Under the pieces are notes generated by a model. It did no database searches and was not told where the DNA came from. It saw only the letters and a program-made list of their open reading frames with translations. From NCBI GenBank assembly GCA_020847395.1, contig JADLCD010000138.1, positions 62,001 to 126,000 of the forward strand: a stretch of DNA of 64,000 nucleotides. Direction: 5' to 3'. Both the position numbers and the translations under genes were made by a program. Of the stretch, positions 1 to 8,697 are shown in pieces. The stretch comes from Chitinophagaceae bacterium (GTDB lineage: Bacteria > Bacteroidota > Bacteroidia > Chitinophagales > Chitinophagaceae). Each line of letters begins with the position of its first letter. Within the stretch, counting starts at the first letter, position 1.

Positions 1-2422
1 ATAAACTAATCACCCGCCTTGTAAGTTCATCGGCAACTTCGCTTAGTGTTAACTGCCTGCCCGATCCTGTTGGATATTCTACCGTTAAATTTTCACCATA
101 AAAAGTTCCGTATTTCCTGATGGATTGTATAACCAGGTAATTCAATGGCATCCAAACCGGGCCACGCCAGTTGGAGTTGCCCCCGTAAAAATCAGAGGTG
201 GAATCACCCGGGTCATATTGAGCTGTATAAGAATTACCATTAATGGTTACAGCATAAGGATTGTCTTTATGATATTTTGAGAGCGCACGTATGCCGCCTT
301 CTGATAAAAACTCCTCCTCATTCAACAATCGTTTCAATAAAAAAACTAACCTTTCTTTTGGCAACAACGATAACAGCACAGCTTCTCCATCGCTGCGGTC
401 TTCATTGGGCCAGAATAAATTATTTCGTTTACGATAATTTTCAAACCAGGTCATCCGCTTTTTAAAATCATCTAATTTATCCAATGATTTTTTCTGGATG
501 TTTGAAACAGCAAATAATGTAGTTAACCCTACTATCGACTGAATACGCAATTGCAATGGCTGTGAACCCGAAATGGAAAGTGTATCATAAAAAAATTTAT
601 CTTCTTCATTCCATAAGCCCTGTTCATTCAATGCTTCCGCTATCAATACAAACTGTTCAAAAAATTTGGTAGCCGTATCTTCAAAAGCTTTATCGTGTAT
701 AGCTATCTCCAGCGCCATATCCATCATATTCAGTGCATACATCGCCATCCAGCTTGTGCCGTCGGCCTGCTCAAGATGCATATTGCTTCCAAGCGAAGAA
801 CTACGGTTGAAAACGCCGATATTATCTAATCCTAAAAATCCTCCTTCAAATAAATTATTGCCTTTAACATCTTTCCTGTTCATCCACCAGGTAAAATTGA
901 TCAGCAGTTTTTGAAAGATTTTTTTCAAAAACAATATATCGCCTTTACCTTCTCTCTTTTTCTCAATATAATAAACCTGTAAAGCCGCCCACCCCTGCAC
1001 CGGGGGATTTACATCGCTGAAATTCCATTCGTATGCAGGCAATTGTCCATCAGGTTTCATATACCATTCCCGCATAATCAGCAGCAACTGGTGCTTTGCA
1101 AAACAAGGATCAGCTACAGCCATTGCTATGCAATGAAATGCAAGGTCCCATGCAGCATACCAGGGATATTCCCACTTGTCAGGCATTGCAATAACATCCT
1201 GGTTCTTTAAATGCTTCCAATCGCTGTTACGCCCATGCTTCCTGGTTTCACTTGCTGCGCTAATACCATCGGTTGTACTCAACCATCTTTCTACATCATA
1301 ATGATAATATTGTTTACTCCACAATAAACCGGCTATTGCCTGCCGCTGAATGATGGCCATGTCTTCATCCATACCTGCCGGTAAAATAGCTGCATAAAAA
1401 TCATTTGCCTCTCCTTTTCGTGTTGCAAATATTTTCTCAAAACCACCGGCAAATGGATTTTCAGTAAGCTTATTGCTAAGCCTGCAATAAATAGTTTTAG
1501 TAGTACCAGGCGCTATACTAAGATTATACACAGGCGAAAATTTTGTGCCTGACTTTTTAGCTCTCAAAGACTGAATATTACTGCCATTAATCACTGCATC
1601 GTGAAAGGCATCTTTAACAAATGGGGTAGCGTTAGGTTTTCCTGTTATTTTTTCTGTATTTGTTTCATTTTCTGTAAAAAAACAATCATCTGGTTTTTGA
1701 AAATACAAATAATAGGTGCCTAACCTGTGATGTGTAGCTTTTACAGAAGTTTTATCAAGGTAACTGATGCCGGGCTTTTTATCTGTGCCCACATAATCCC
1801 GGCGATTGTAAAACCATAGAGTAGGCAATACCGTTATAGGCGCCGCTTTTGGCCCGCGGTTGTGTATATCAATTTTAATAGCTATATCCTGCGGGCTTTG
1901 CTTTGCATATGTTACCAGTACGTCAAAATATTCATCTTTATCAAAAACACCGGTATCCAATATTTCGTATTCCGGTTCAAGCTTAGACCTTAAACGATTT
2001 TCCTGAATCAACTTTTCGTAAGGGAATGCCTGTTGCGGATATTTATACAGGTATTCCATATAATAATGCGTAGGAATATTATCGATCTGATAGTATAATT
2101 CTTTTACATCTTCTCCATGATTTCCCTCGCTATTGCCTAAACCAAATAAACGCTCTTTTAATATTTCATCTTTACCATTCCATAATGCAATGGCGAAGCA
2201 AAGGTTTCCAAAAAAATCACAGATGCCGGCTAATCCATCCTCCCCCCATTTATAAGCCCGGCTGTGTGAGTCTTTAAAAGAAAAATAATTCCATGCATCG
2301 CTATTGGCGCTGTAATCTTCTCTAACTGTACCCCATTGTCTTTCACTTAGATAGGGTCCCCATTGTTCCAGTGGTATTTTTCTTGCCGCGTTTACTGAAA
2401 GTCGTTGATGTTCTGCTGTCAT
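1..2422 (-). CDS. GH63-like (MGH1-type) glucosidase, 3' end cut by window edge
   Basis: The minus strand is open from an ATG at 2422 to the window edge, about 807 codons, so the C-terminus is missing. The product starts MTAEHQRLSVNAAR and has the pattern of the large (alpha/alpha)6-barrel glycoside hydrolases related to GH63: a beta-rich N-terminal half, then DKWEYPWYAAWDLAFH near residue 410, then NWRGPVWMPLNYL and VEYPTGSG near the end. The Asp of the WDLAFH segment sits where the family keeps its general acid. No signal peptide is visible, so it is probably cytoplasmic. In the family it hydrolyses alpha-glucosides or alpha-mannosides; the substrate here is unknown. Nothing on its 3' side can be seen. 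Confidence 0.8.
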   Translation of the reverse strand, partial: MTAEHQRLSVNAARKIPLEQWGPYLSERQWGTVREDYSANSDAWNYFSFKDSHSRAYKWGEDGLAGICDFFGNLCFAIALWNGKDEILKERLFGLGNSEGNHGEDVKELYYQIDNIPTHYYMEYLYKYPQQAFPYEKLIQENRLRSKLEPEYEILDTGVFDKDEYFDVLVTYAKQSPQDIAIKIDIHNRGPKAAPITVLPTLWFYNRRDYVGTDKKPGISYLDKTSVKATHHRLGTYYLYFQKPDDCFFTENETNTEKITGKPNATPFVKDAFHDAVINGSNIQSLRAKKSGTKFSPVYNLSIAPGTTKTIYCRLSNKLTENPFAGGFEKIFATRKGEANDFYAAILPAGMDEDMAIIQRQAIAGLLWSKQYYHYDVERWLSTTDGISAASETRKHGRNSDWKHLKNQDVIAMPDKWEYPWYAAWDLAFHCIAMAVADPCFAKHQLLLIMREWYMKPDGQLPAYEWNFSDVNPPVQGWAALQVYYIEKKREGKGDILFLKKIFQKLLINFTWWMNRKDVKGNNLFEGGFLGLDNIGVFNRSSSLGSNMHLEQADGTSWMAMYALNMMDMALEIAIHDKAFEDTATKFFEQFVLIAEALNEQGLWNEEDKFFYDTLSISGSQPLQLRIQSIVGLTTLFAVSNIQKKSLDKLDDFKKRMTWFENYRKRNNLFWPNEDRSDGEAVLLSLLPKERLVFLLKRLLNEEEFLSEGGIRALSKYHKDNPYAVTINGNSYTAQYDPGDSTSDFYGGNSNWRGPVWMPLNYLVIQSIRKYGTFYGENLTVEYPTGSGRQLTLSEVADELTRRVISL

Positions 2423-2546
2423 AGTTTTGATAAGATGCATTTAACCTAAGTTTTGTATAGCTATACTTGTGTAAATGCAGCTACTGATTTTAAAAAATTT
2501 AGCACATAGTTGTTGAAGGAAATAACAATCAAATAAAAAAACAGCG

Positions 2547-2554
2547 CAAAATTA
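2547..2554 (-). promoter_or_regulatory. Candidate -7 element TAATTTTG upstream of the glycosidase
   Basis: It matches the Bacteroidota -7 consensus TAnnTTTG on the minus strand. It lies about 125 bp upstream of the ATG at 2422. I see no clear -33 TTTG at the right distance, so this is weak. Confidence 0.35.
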
Positions 2555-2650
2555 ATGTTTATTGCATAAATGTGGGTGACGGAAAATTTTGGGCTAATTA
2601 ATTTTTTGAAATGCTGACGACATTAAACAACTTACACAAAACTGGTTTTA

Positions 2651-2880
2651 CTGTATAAAAAGCTACTATATCACACTACTTATTCATGAATATGTTTTGG
2701 AAACCCCGATATACGTCCTGCTATACTTCTATACCAGTATCCACACATTAGGCGCATTATTTTACGCGGGATATGTACCATGGCTGATTAAAGGAAATAT
2801 TTTGAACCCGTGAGAGACTGCTTCTCCCGCCAAAAGAGTGATTAAAGTATAGTCTTCGTGTTGGCCCGGATCGAAAAGAC
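2651..2880 (-). repeat. Dispersed repeat family, copy A
   Basis: Read on the minus strand, three segments recur elsewhere in the window. 2821-2880 matches 63818-63875. 2749-2798 matches 54024-54071, with a core reading CCTTTAATCAGCC followed by CATATCCCGCGTAAA. 2651-2743 matches 55855-55949, starting GGATACTGGTA. The matches contain indels that break every reading frame, so I treat the element as non-coding or long decayed. No transposase is attached. Confidence 0.7.
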
Positions 2881-3011
2881 GGGCGGGTGCTGAGTGAATG
2901 TACGCTTTGCCTTGGTGCTGATTGTAAACTTAAAACACTCTCGCCCGTCACTGCGAACCCGCCACTTGCTGCTTTGAATCAAAAGTATCTTGCGGCGGGT
3001 GAAGCAGTCTC
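2814..3011. repeat. 18-bp inverted repeat, arms 162 bp apart
   Basis: The arm at 2814-2831 (GAGACTGCTTCTCCCGCC) is the reverse complement of 2994-3011 with one mismatch. It overlaps dispersed repeat copy A. It could be the ends of a small non-autonomous element or a long hairpin. Confidence 0.6.
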
Positions 3012-3242
3012 GCAGCTTTAAAATGTGTACATGCAGAACAGGACTGTGTTGGTTTTAATATCAGCAAGAATGAAATCCTTGAAGGAATATCCGCCCGACA
3101 CGTCAAAATATTAATCAGCTGAATTTTAAATACAGTCGTTTTACTAACCACGGGCTTTAGCCCATGAATTAGTATTTTTAAATTATTTATCTCATTTTTG
3201 ATACCCTTATGCGTTTATTACAAAACCAAACTGCACAAAAAA
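3012..3242. other. Gene-free stretch before coaX
   Basis: With 2423-2650 this makes up the unique part of an 820-bp gap. Near 3149 there is a GGGCTTTAGCCC palindrome also found at 15955-15968. I find no convincing gene on either strand. Confidence 0.5.
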
Positions 3243-3965
3243 ATGGTAACCATTTGTTTTGATTTTGGAAACACACGTCTTAAATACGCAGTATTCAACA
3301 ACAGGGAAATGCAATATGAAAAAGTGTTGCCTGATGCTGAACCCGCCACTATAGCCAACCTGATGAAGGAAACATCTCCGGACAAAACAATTTTATCTTC
3401 CGTAATAAACCATAACAAAGCAATTGAAGCGGCATTAGCCAGCCATTCAAAATTTCATTTGCTTTCAAATACAACAGGTTTGCCTTTTACTGCCCCTGTT
3501 GCCAAACCGGAAACCATTGGTGCTGACAGGTTAGCGCTTTGTGCAGCGGCAGTAGAATTTTTTCCGGGCAGGCATAATCTTGTAGTAGGATTAGGCACGT
3601 GTATTACGTATAATTTTATTGATAAGTATAAGCAATTTCTTGGTGGCGGAATATCTCCCGGTATGGAAATGCGGCTGAAATCATTAAAAGATTATACCGC
3701 GAAGCTGCCACTTGTAAAAGCCGATTGGAATTTTCCATTGATTGGATATGATACCAGGACGAACATAACCAGTGGCGTGATATTGGGAATGGCAAAAGAA
3801 ATTGATGGTATGGTTGATGCATACGCAGAACGGTACAGCAACTTTAACGTGCTTTTAACCGGGGGTGATTCACCCTATTTTGCCCAGCTAATGAAAAATA
3901 AGATATTTGCAGACCCTCAATTAATTTATAAAGGTTTATATGCAATCAGTGAGTATAACAACTAA
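3243..3965 (+). CDS. coaX: Type III pantothenate kinase
   Basis: This 240-residue protein phosphorylates pantothenate, the first step of coenzyme A synthesis, in the cytoplasm. It shows the ASKHA-fold marks of CoaX: the N-terminal phosphate loop DFGNTRLK (residues 7-14), GADRL (93-97) with the catalytic Asp95, and GTCITYN (118-124). I start at the ATG at 3243 because the protein then opens directly with the first strand; an upstream in-frame ATG at 3198 would add 15 residues with no family match. The lptC-like gene follows 99 bp downstream on the same strand. Confidence 0.9.
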   Translation: MVTICFDFGNTRLKYAVFNNREMQYEKVLPDAEPATIANLMKETSPDKTILSSVINHNKAIEAALASHSKFHLLSNTTGLPFTAPVAKPETIGADRLALCAAAVEFFPGRHNLVVGLGTCITYNFIDKYKQFLGGGISPGMEMRLKSLKDYTAKLPLVKADWNFPLIGYDTRTNITSGVILGMAKEIDGMVDAYAERYSNFNVLLTGGDSPYFAQLMKNKIFADPQLIYKGLYAISEYNN

Positions 3966-4064
3966 CTGTGATTATTATTTTCCCGGTTTGCTGTTAACAG
4001 TAATAAACAACCCTTTTGAAATTTCTTTACGTAATCCCTGCTTTGTAAAACGCACCTATCAATA

Positions 4065-4718
4065 ATGCGTAACCGAAACAACTATATTTTTTTACTTTCC
4101 TTATTTGTTTGTTTATCCTGCACTTTTTTAGCTTCATGTGAGAATGACGAAAAAGTTTTGCAGGAACGCGCTAAAAGAAAAATGGGTGTTGATGAAGCAA
4201 AAAAAATAGAGTTGCTTTATAGTCAATCCGGCAAAGTACGGTCAAGGCTTACTGCTCCCGTAATGCTTCGTTACCAGGATACATTGCCACGGGTTGAATT
4301 CCCCAATTCTCTTCATATAGATTTTTTTGATTCAACATTACAGGTAGAGAATATTGTTGATTCAAAGTATGGCAGATACATTGAAGGGCAAAACAGGGCA
4401 TTTCTGCGGGATAGCGTTGTAGCAATTCAGTTAACAAAAATGGATACCGTAAGGTGCCAGGAACTTTGGTGGGATCAGAATAAACAACTTTTTTACACTG
4501 ATAAGCCGGCTACTGTTACAAAAAAGGATGGCACAATTATACACGCTGCCAAAGGACTCAAAGCTTCGCAGGATTTTAAAAAGATAGAATTTTTTGAAAC
4601 ACTCGATGGTACACTTGTGGTTTCAAACGCTGAGTTTTCGGGGTTATCTGCTTCGCAGGATAGCAGCGCTGATAATAAAACGGATTCTGTAAAAGTTGAA
4701 AAGAAGCCGGAACAATAA
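4065..4718 (+). CDS. LptC-like LPS-export lipoprotein
   Basis: This 217-residue protein has a hydrophobic signal segment ending in a lipobox (FLASC, Cys25). The rest resembles the OstA/LptC beta-jellyroll family: repeated short strands, a 'YSQSGKVRSRLTAPVMLRYQ' strand pair near residues 45-65, and a 'DGTIIHAAKGL' repeat near 160. LptC anchors the periplasmic LPS bridge to the LptBFG transporter; in Bacteroidota the equivalent is often lipidated. It follows coaX and converges with the CvpA gene, with only 2 bp between the stop codons. The last 25 residues are charged and low complexity. Confidence 0.7.
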   Translation: MRNRNNYIFLLSLFVCLSCTFLASCENDEKVLQERAKRKMGVDEAKKIELLYSQSGKVRSRLTAPVMLRYQDTLPRVEFPNSLHIDFFDSTLQVENIVDSKYGRYIEGQNRAFLRDSVVAIQLTKMDTVRCQELWWDQNKQLFYTDKPATVTKKDGTIIHAAKGLKASQDFKKIEFFETLDGTLVVSNAEFSGLSASQDSSADNKTDSVKVEKKPEQ

Positions 4719-4720
4719 AC

Positions 4721-5263
4721 TCAGATCAACTCACCGTTCTTCCCTATATTTTCAAAATACTTTTCCAATTCGTGAAATGAGTTTTTAATAAATGGCATAA
4801 TTGTGCCGATAGCTTCTATAACAGAAGGCCCTATAGCGCTAAGCATGCCATACATTCTGCTTGAGGAGCCGGCAGTTTCGCTTATCAGGTGCATTTTTTC
4901 AGCAAAAAAAAGTATAACACTAAAAGCCAGGGTATACATAGCCGCATACAATAATGCGCCGCCTAATTTATTTACCCACCCTAATAATGAAAGCGTAAAC
5001 ATTTGCTCAACAGCTTTACCCGCAAGCTGCACAAGTAAAACAACCACAACAAATATGATAATGAAAGATAGTAAGGGCAACCATTTGCTGTTTATATCAG
5101 TATGATGCTGCAGGTAAGCAGCAAATGTTGCCGATAATTTTAACGCCGCCGCCAGCCCGATAAACCAGCCGATAAAAGAGAAAAGCGCCAATATAATGCC
5201 GCGGCTTAACCCTTTTATTACAGCGGTAATTAATACTATTACAAAAACGATATCAAGCCACAT
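4721..5263 (-). CDS. CvpA family membrane protein
   Basis: This 180-residue protein has four predicted transmembrane segments (about residues 3-20, 25-45, 60-82 and 98-120) and the Gly-rich N-terminal pattern 'ITAVIKGLSRGIILALFS' typical of CvpA. In E. coli CvpA is linked to colicin V export; its general role is unclear. It starts 3 bp after the yqeY stop codon, so the two are probably cotranscribed. Confidence 0.8.
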   Translation of the reverse strand: MWLDIVFVIVLITAVIKGLSRGIILALFSFIGWFIGLAAALKLSATFAAYLQHHTDINSKWLPLLSFIIIFVVVVLLVQLAGKAVEQMFTLSLLGWVNKLGGALLYAAMYTLAFSVILFFAEKMHLISETAGSSSRMYGMLSAIGPSVIEAIGTIMPFIKNSFHELEKYFENIGKNGELI

Positions 5264-5266
5264 ATA

Positions 5267-5719
5267 TTAGTTTGACAATAATGACTTAACCATTGCGCTG
5301 ATAGCTTTGCCATCTGCCTTACCTGATAATTGTTTTGTACCCACACCCATCACTTTTCCCATGTCTGCAGGAGAGGAAGCGCCGGTTTCCGCAATTATTT
5401 TTTTCACTATTTCTTTTAATTCATCTTCGCCAAGTTGTTTAGGAAGAAAAACTTCAATCACTTCAATTTCTTCCTGCTCTTTCTGCGCAAGCTCAGGCCT
5501 GTTTTGTTGTTGAAAAATTTCAAGCGAATCTTTTCTTTGTTTTACTAATTTTTGAAGCAATTTAATTTCATCTGCTTCTGAAATTTTACCGCCGGCGCCT
5601 TCTGCAGTTTTAGCAACTATAATGGCTGCCTTAATAGCTCTTAACCCACGCAGCCCTTTTTCATCTTTAGCCAGCATGGCAGTTTTTAATTTATCGTTTA
5701 TGGTTTGTTCCAGTAACAT
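5267..5719 (-). CDS. yqeY: GatB/YqeY domain protein
   Basis: This 150-residue protein matches the stand-alone YqeY family in length and pattern: an N-terminal helical half ('LLEQTINDKLKTAMLAKDEK', 'LRGLRAIKAAI') and the C-terminal tail domain shared with GatB, including 'LPKQLGEDEL' and 'ADMGKVMGVGTKQLSGKADG'. The GatB tail contacts tRNA in the amidotransferase; the role of free YqeY is not settled. It is the first gene of the pair with CvpA. Confidence 0.9.
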   Translation of the reverse strand: MLLEQTINDKLKTAMLAKDEKGLRGLRAIKAAIIVAKTAEGAGGKISEADEIKLLQKLVKQRKDSLEIFQQQNRPELAQKEQEEIEVIEVFLPKQLGEDELKEIVKKIIAETGASSPADMGKVMGVGTKQLSGKADGKAISAMVKSLLSN

Positions 5720-5764
5720 AAGTAGAAATTTAGAATGAAAGTTTAAAAATAAAGCTACGGCTTA

Positions 5765-6097
5765 TTATTTCTCCAGCAATTTTCTTGACCTGGCATAAAA
5801 GTCTGCCGCAAATTTTTTTAGATCGTCAACCAGTTCTTTTTGATGAGTAGCCCTGTTATAAGTATCTGCCATGGTCATTAATGTTTGATAGAAAAAATCT
5901 CCCATTTCATCCATCATCATTTCTTTTGTCCATAAATCAATGCGTAGTGCAGACTTTTCTTTACCATCCCAAAAAGCCAGCATCATTGCCTTGGCAGACT
6001 GGGCATCTTCTGCGCTGGCAGATGCATTCCATAATATTTGCAAAGGAATTTTATCAGGGTCAAGTTTTACGTCAATAGTAATTGTTGATTGTTCCAT
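5765..6097 (-). CDS. gldC: Gliding motility protein GldC
   Basis: The 110-residue soluble protein has the GldC length and layout: an opening beta strand 'STITIDVKLDPDKIPLQILW', then 'WDGKEKSALRIDLWTKEM' and a helical 'MGDFFYQTLMTMADTYNRAT' segment. GldC was defined by gliding mutants of Flavobacterium; it is also kept by non-gliding Bacteroidota. It has no signal peptide. A TAcaTTTG element lies 20 bp upstream of the start. Confidence 0.85.
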   Translation of the reverse strand: MEQSTITIDVKLDPDKIPLQILWNASASAEDAQSAKAMMLAFWDGKEKSALRIDLWTKEMMMDEMGDFFYQTLMTMADTYNRATHQKELVDDLKKFAADFYARSRKLLEK

Positions 6098-6116
6098 TAT
6101 ATTGTAAAATAAGCTG

Positions 6117-6124
6117 CAAATGTA
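6117..6124 (-). promoter_or_regulatory. -7 promoter element of gldC (TACATTTG)
   Basis: It is a perfect TAnnTTTG on the minus strand, 19 bp before the gldC ATG. A convincing -33 box is not visible. Confidence 0.5.
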
Positions 6125-6171
6125 AGGAGTCGTTTACAATTGAAATGCATCTATGGTAATACTGAAATGTA

Positions 6172-7209
6172 TTATTCCAGTACGGCGTTGTCACAATTTT
6201 CTCTCAGCAGTTGCAATTGAGCTTTAGACTTTTGTACAAGCTGCGCTCTTGTTTTTTCATCTTTATATATTTTCATTAATTTTTCGCCTATATCCTGCTC
6301 ATTATCCGGATTAATATACATAACTGCATCGCTGCCCAATTCATCAAAAAAATCATTGCTGTATGTAATTACAGGTACCGCACATTGCATTGCCTCAAGC
6401 AAAGGCAATCCATTTTTAGAAGATTGTGGTATATAGATAAATGAAAATGCTGCCGCAAGCAGATCTGCATATGCTTTGCTGCCTGTATTTTTTAAAATTT
6501 TTACATCACCTTTATACTTATATGTATTAAGCAATGCATCAAGTTTATTATTAAGATCTGCATTTATAATGATAAGCTTTATACTCGTCTTCAACCATTT
6601 TTTTAAAATGGAAAAACCCTTAAGTATATTAAGTAAATGTGTTTGCGAAACATTTTCTGCATTAAAATGAAAATACTCCTTGCCTTCGGCGAAATGCTGT
6701 TTGGCTTGTTCACGCGTATCCCAATCTACGGGGGTAAATAATTCTCCCGGGAAACAGCGCATTACTTTTATACGTAATGCATCAACGCCATTTTTTGCAA
6801 GTGTATTTTTTAAACTGAAAGATGTAGTAATAATGCCACTTAGTGATTTTAAGCTACCTGTTTTAATATTACCAGGTGCGCTGAGCAATAGCCATTCTTT
6901 TACAACCGGCATTGAAATATAGTCATCAACATGCACAATAGCATCCGCCTTTAATTGCCTGGCCAGTCTTTTTATTTTTAGCCGGTACAGCCATAAGGCA
7001 ATAGGCGTAATAATCTGTGGTATAGAGAAACTTATTGTTTGTGCATTAGCAGGCAAATTATGTATGTTCTTCTTTTTATCATATGATAACAGGAAGAATG
7101 TATTGTTTGGGTATTGATGACAAAACTGTGTTGTATAATTTTCCACGAAAGCAGCATCTGTATTGCCTTTTGATAAAAATCGCCGGTATTGACTTATGAT
7201 TACGTTCAT
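6172..7209 (-). CDS. Glycosyltransferase, GT4/GT1-like, GT-B fold
   Basis: This 345-residue protein has a poorly conserved acceptor half and a C-terminal donor-binding half ending in the GT4-type motif 'NGLPLLEAMQCAVPVITY' (about residues 270-290), where the Glu contacts the nucleotide sugar. An expected product would be a sugar added to a glycolipid or surface glycan. I chose the ATG at 7209; a TTG three codons upstream is also open. It is a single gene between gldC and a divergent secreted protein, so context does not give the substrate. Confidence 0.75.
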   Translation of the reverse strand: MNVIISQYRRFLSKGNTDAAFVENYTTQFCHQYPNNTFFLLSYDKKKNIHNLPANAQTISFSIPQIITPIALWLYRLKIKRLARQLKADAIVHVDDYISMPVVKEWLLLSAPGNIKTGSLKSLSGIITTSFSLKNTLAKNGVDALRIKVMRCFPGELFTPVDWDTREQAKQHFAEGKEYFHFNAENVSQTHLLNILKGFSILKKWLKTSIKLIIINADLNNKLDALLNTYKYKGDVKILKNTGSKAYADLLAAAFSFIYIPQSSKNGLPLLEAMQCAVPVITYSNDFFDELGSDAVMYINPDNEQDIGEKLMKIYKDEKTRAQLVQKSKAQLQLLRENCDNAVLE

Positions 7210-7389
7210 CAAATACAATTATTAGTATAAAAGGATGTTTGTATAGATGTAGTTAGGCCTGCACTCTTTTTACAGTCCTGGTTGCAGCCCACAACAAGAA
7301 AAAAGCAAAGTTAACCGGTCTGATCTCTGACATAATGAAAGACATTAGAAAATATTATCTGTACCTATTGTGAACTTAAATGATTTCTT

Positions 7390-8613
7390 ATGAGGCTAAA
7401 ATCTCTACACTTTTACATTGTTATTGTTTATGCCTTATTAAACTTTAATAAAAGTGTTAATGCGCAATGTGCTACAGGCAGCCCCAAAACGGTTACTTAT
7501 ACAAAAACAGGGAGCCCGATAAGTCTTTTTGATACTTATAACATGCCTAAATTTAATCCTTCACTGGGAACATTGATCGGAATAAATTACAACTTATCTA
7601 CGTCTGGATTTACTATGTTGAATTTGATTAATGGTGATTCTTTCGACAATAGCTTTTCCATGATGCAATTTAACCGAAAAGACATGGTTACTTTACCTGG
7701 TGTAGGTATGATTACTATCAGCGATACTACAATTTTTTACCCGGATGTTACGCTGGGTGCGAGTGATAACCCTACTCCAATGCCTCCTTATTCCGTAAAT
7801 GGCGATGGATCTAATGAATGGTGGGGCGATGCCTTTGCTCCTGATGCAAAAACGTATAGCACCGCTATACCAGCAGCGGCATTTGCAACATATACCGGCA
7901 CGGGCACGGTTTCGGTAAATTATGATATTATTCCTTTCTTTTTTGCGCGGGGTATTGGATCGCACTATACGTTGAACTACGTTACGATGGCTACCAATAT
8001 CAATATGAGCATTACATATACCTATTGTACCAATTCCGTATTGTCCTCGGGCAGGCTGGAGTTTTTTGCAAAAGCTTCTGAAAATGATAATATAGCACTA
8101 AGCTGGACTAAAGAAAATGAAGAGAACAATATATTATACGGAATAGAAATGAGCACAACAGGAGTAGATTTTACGGCAATAGGGAGCATGCAGAGCAAAA
8201 AGCCTGAAAATCCTGCAACAGTTGTAAAATATATGTTTGATTATGATCGCCCTGCAGGAGTAACAGGTAAATTGTATTTCCGCGTAAAGCAAACAGATGC
8301 TGCAGGAAAAATAAGGTATACCGCTATAAAATGGGTTGATGCAAATCATGGATTGCAAACGGATATTTCTTTATTCCCTAATCCGGCTACCAATGAGGTA
8401 ACCCTTCAGTTTAGAACAGCACAGCAAAATACTATGCAGGTTCAGCTTGTAAACAGTATTGGGCAGGTAGTACAAACAAGCCGTCTTAATTTGAACGGAA
8501 CCAGCCAGGGAACTATGCAGTTTAACAGCAAATATGCTTCAGGCGTATACTTCTTAAAAGTAATAAACGAAAAAACAAAAGATCAGCAGGTAAGCAGGCT
8601 TATCATAAAGTAA
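7390..8613 (+). CDS. Secreted protein with T9SS type A sorting domain
   Basis: The 407-residue product begins with a signal peptide (about residues 1-26, ending VNAQC). The last 80 residues are a type IX secretion C-terminal domain: 'SLFPNPATNEVTLQF' at the start, 'GVYFLKVI' near the end, and a basic tail 'QQVSRLIIK'. Such domains route cargo across the outer membrane. A fibronectin-like strand pattern ('LSWTKENEENNILYGIEMS') precedes it. The central 200 residues are Gly/Ser/Thr rich and I do not recognise them. A terminator follows. Confidence 0.85.
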   Translation: MRLKSLHFYIVIVYALLNFNKSVNAQCATGSPKTVTYTKTGSPISLFDTYNMPKFNPSLGTLIGINYNLSTSGFTMLNLINGDSFDNSFSMMQFNRKDMVTLPGVGMITISDTTIFYPDVTLGASDNPTPMPPYSVNGDGSNEWWGDAFAPDAKTYSTAIPAAAFATYTGTGTVSVNYDIIPFFFARGIGSHYTLNYVTMATNINMSITYTYCTNSVLSSGRLEFFAKASENDNIALSWTKENEENNILYGIEMSTTGVDFTAIGSMQSKKPENPATVVKYMFDYDRPAGVTGKLYFRVKQTDAAGKIRYTAIKWVDANHGLQTDISLFPNPATNEVTLQFRTAQQNTMQVQLVNSIGQVVQTSRLNLNGTSQGTMQFNSKYASGVYFLKVINEKTKDQQVSRLIIK

Positions 8614-8637
8614 ACATATCTTCGTTAAATTATAGAC

Positions 8638-8668
8638 AGAGTTGGTACTTAAAGTTGCCAACTCTTTT
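8638..8668 (+). terminator. Rho-independent terminator after the T9SS protein
   Basis: AGAGTTGG (8638-8645) pairs with CCAACTCT (8658-8665) around a 12-nt loop and is followed by T residues. Confidence 0.7.
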
Positions 8669-8669
8669 G

Positions 8670-8677
8670 TATTTTTG
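8670..8677 (+). promoter_or_regulatory. -7 element TATTTTTG of the DUF4290 gene
   Basis: It is a consensus TAnnTTTG 20 bp before the DUF4290 start, directly behind the terminator. I see no good -33 box. Confidence 0.45.
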
Positions 8678-8697
8678 TTTTTCTCATTTTAAGCTAC

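Noticed and set aside
2757-3151. Two overlapping minus-strand frames of 64 and 67 codons
   Set aside because: They lie in the dispersed repeat; matching copies elsewhere carry indels and stops, so coding is unlikely.
7253-7345. A 30-codon minus-strand frame (MSFIMSEIRPVNFAFFLLW and on) ahead of the glycosyltransferase
   Set aside because: It has a plausible hydrophobic segment but no promoter box, no partner structure and no family match. It could be a small membrane peptide; support is too thin to call.
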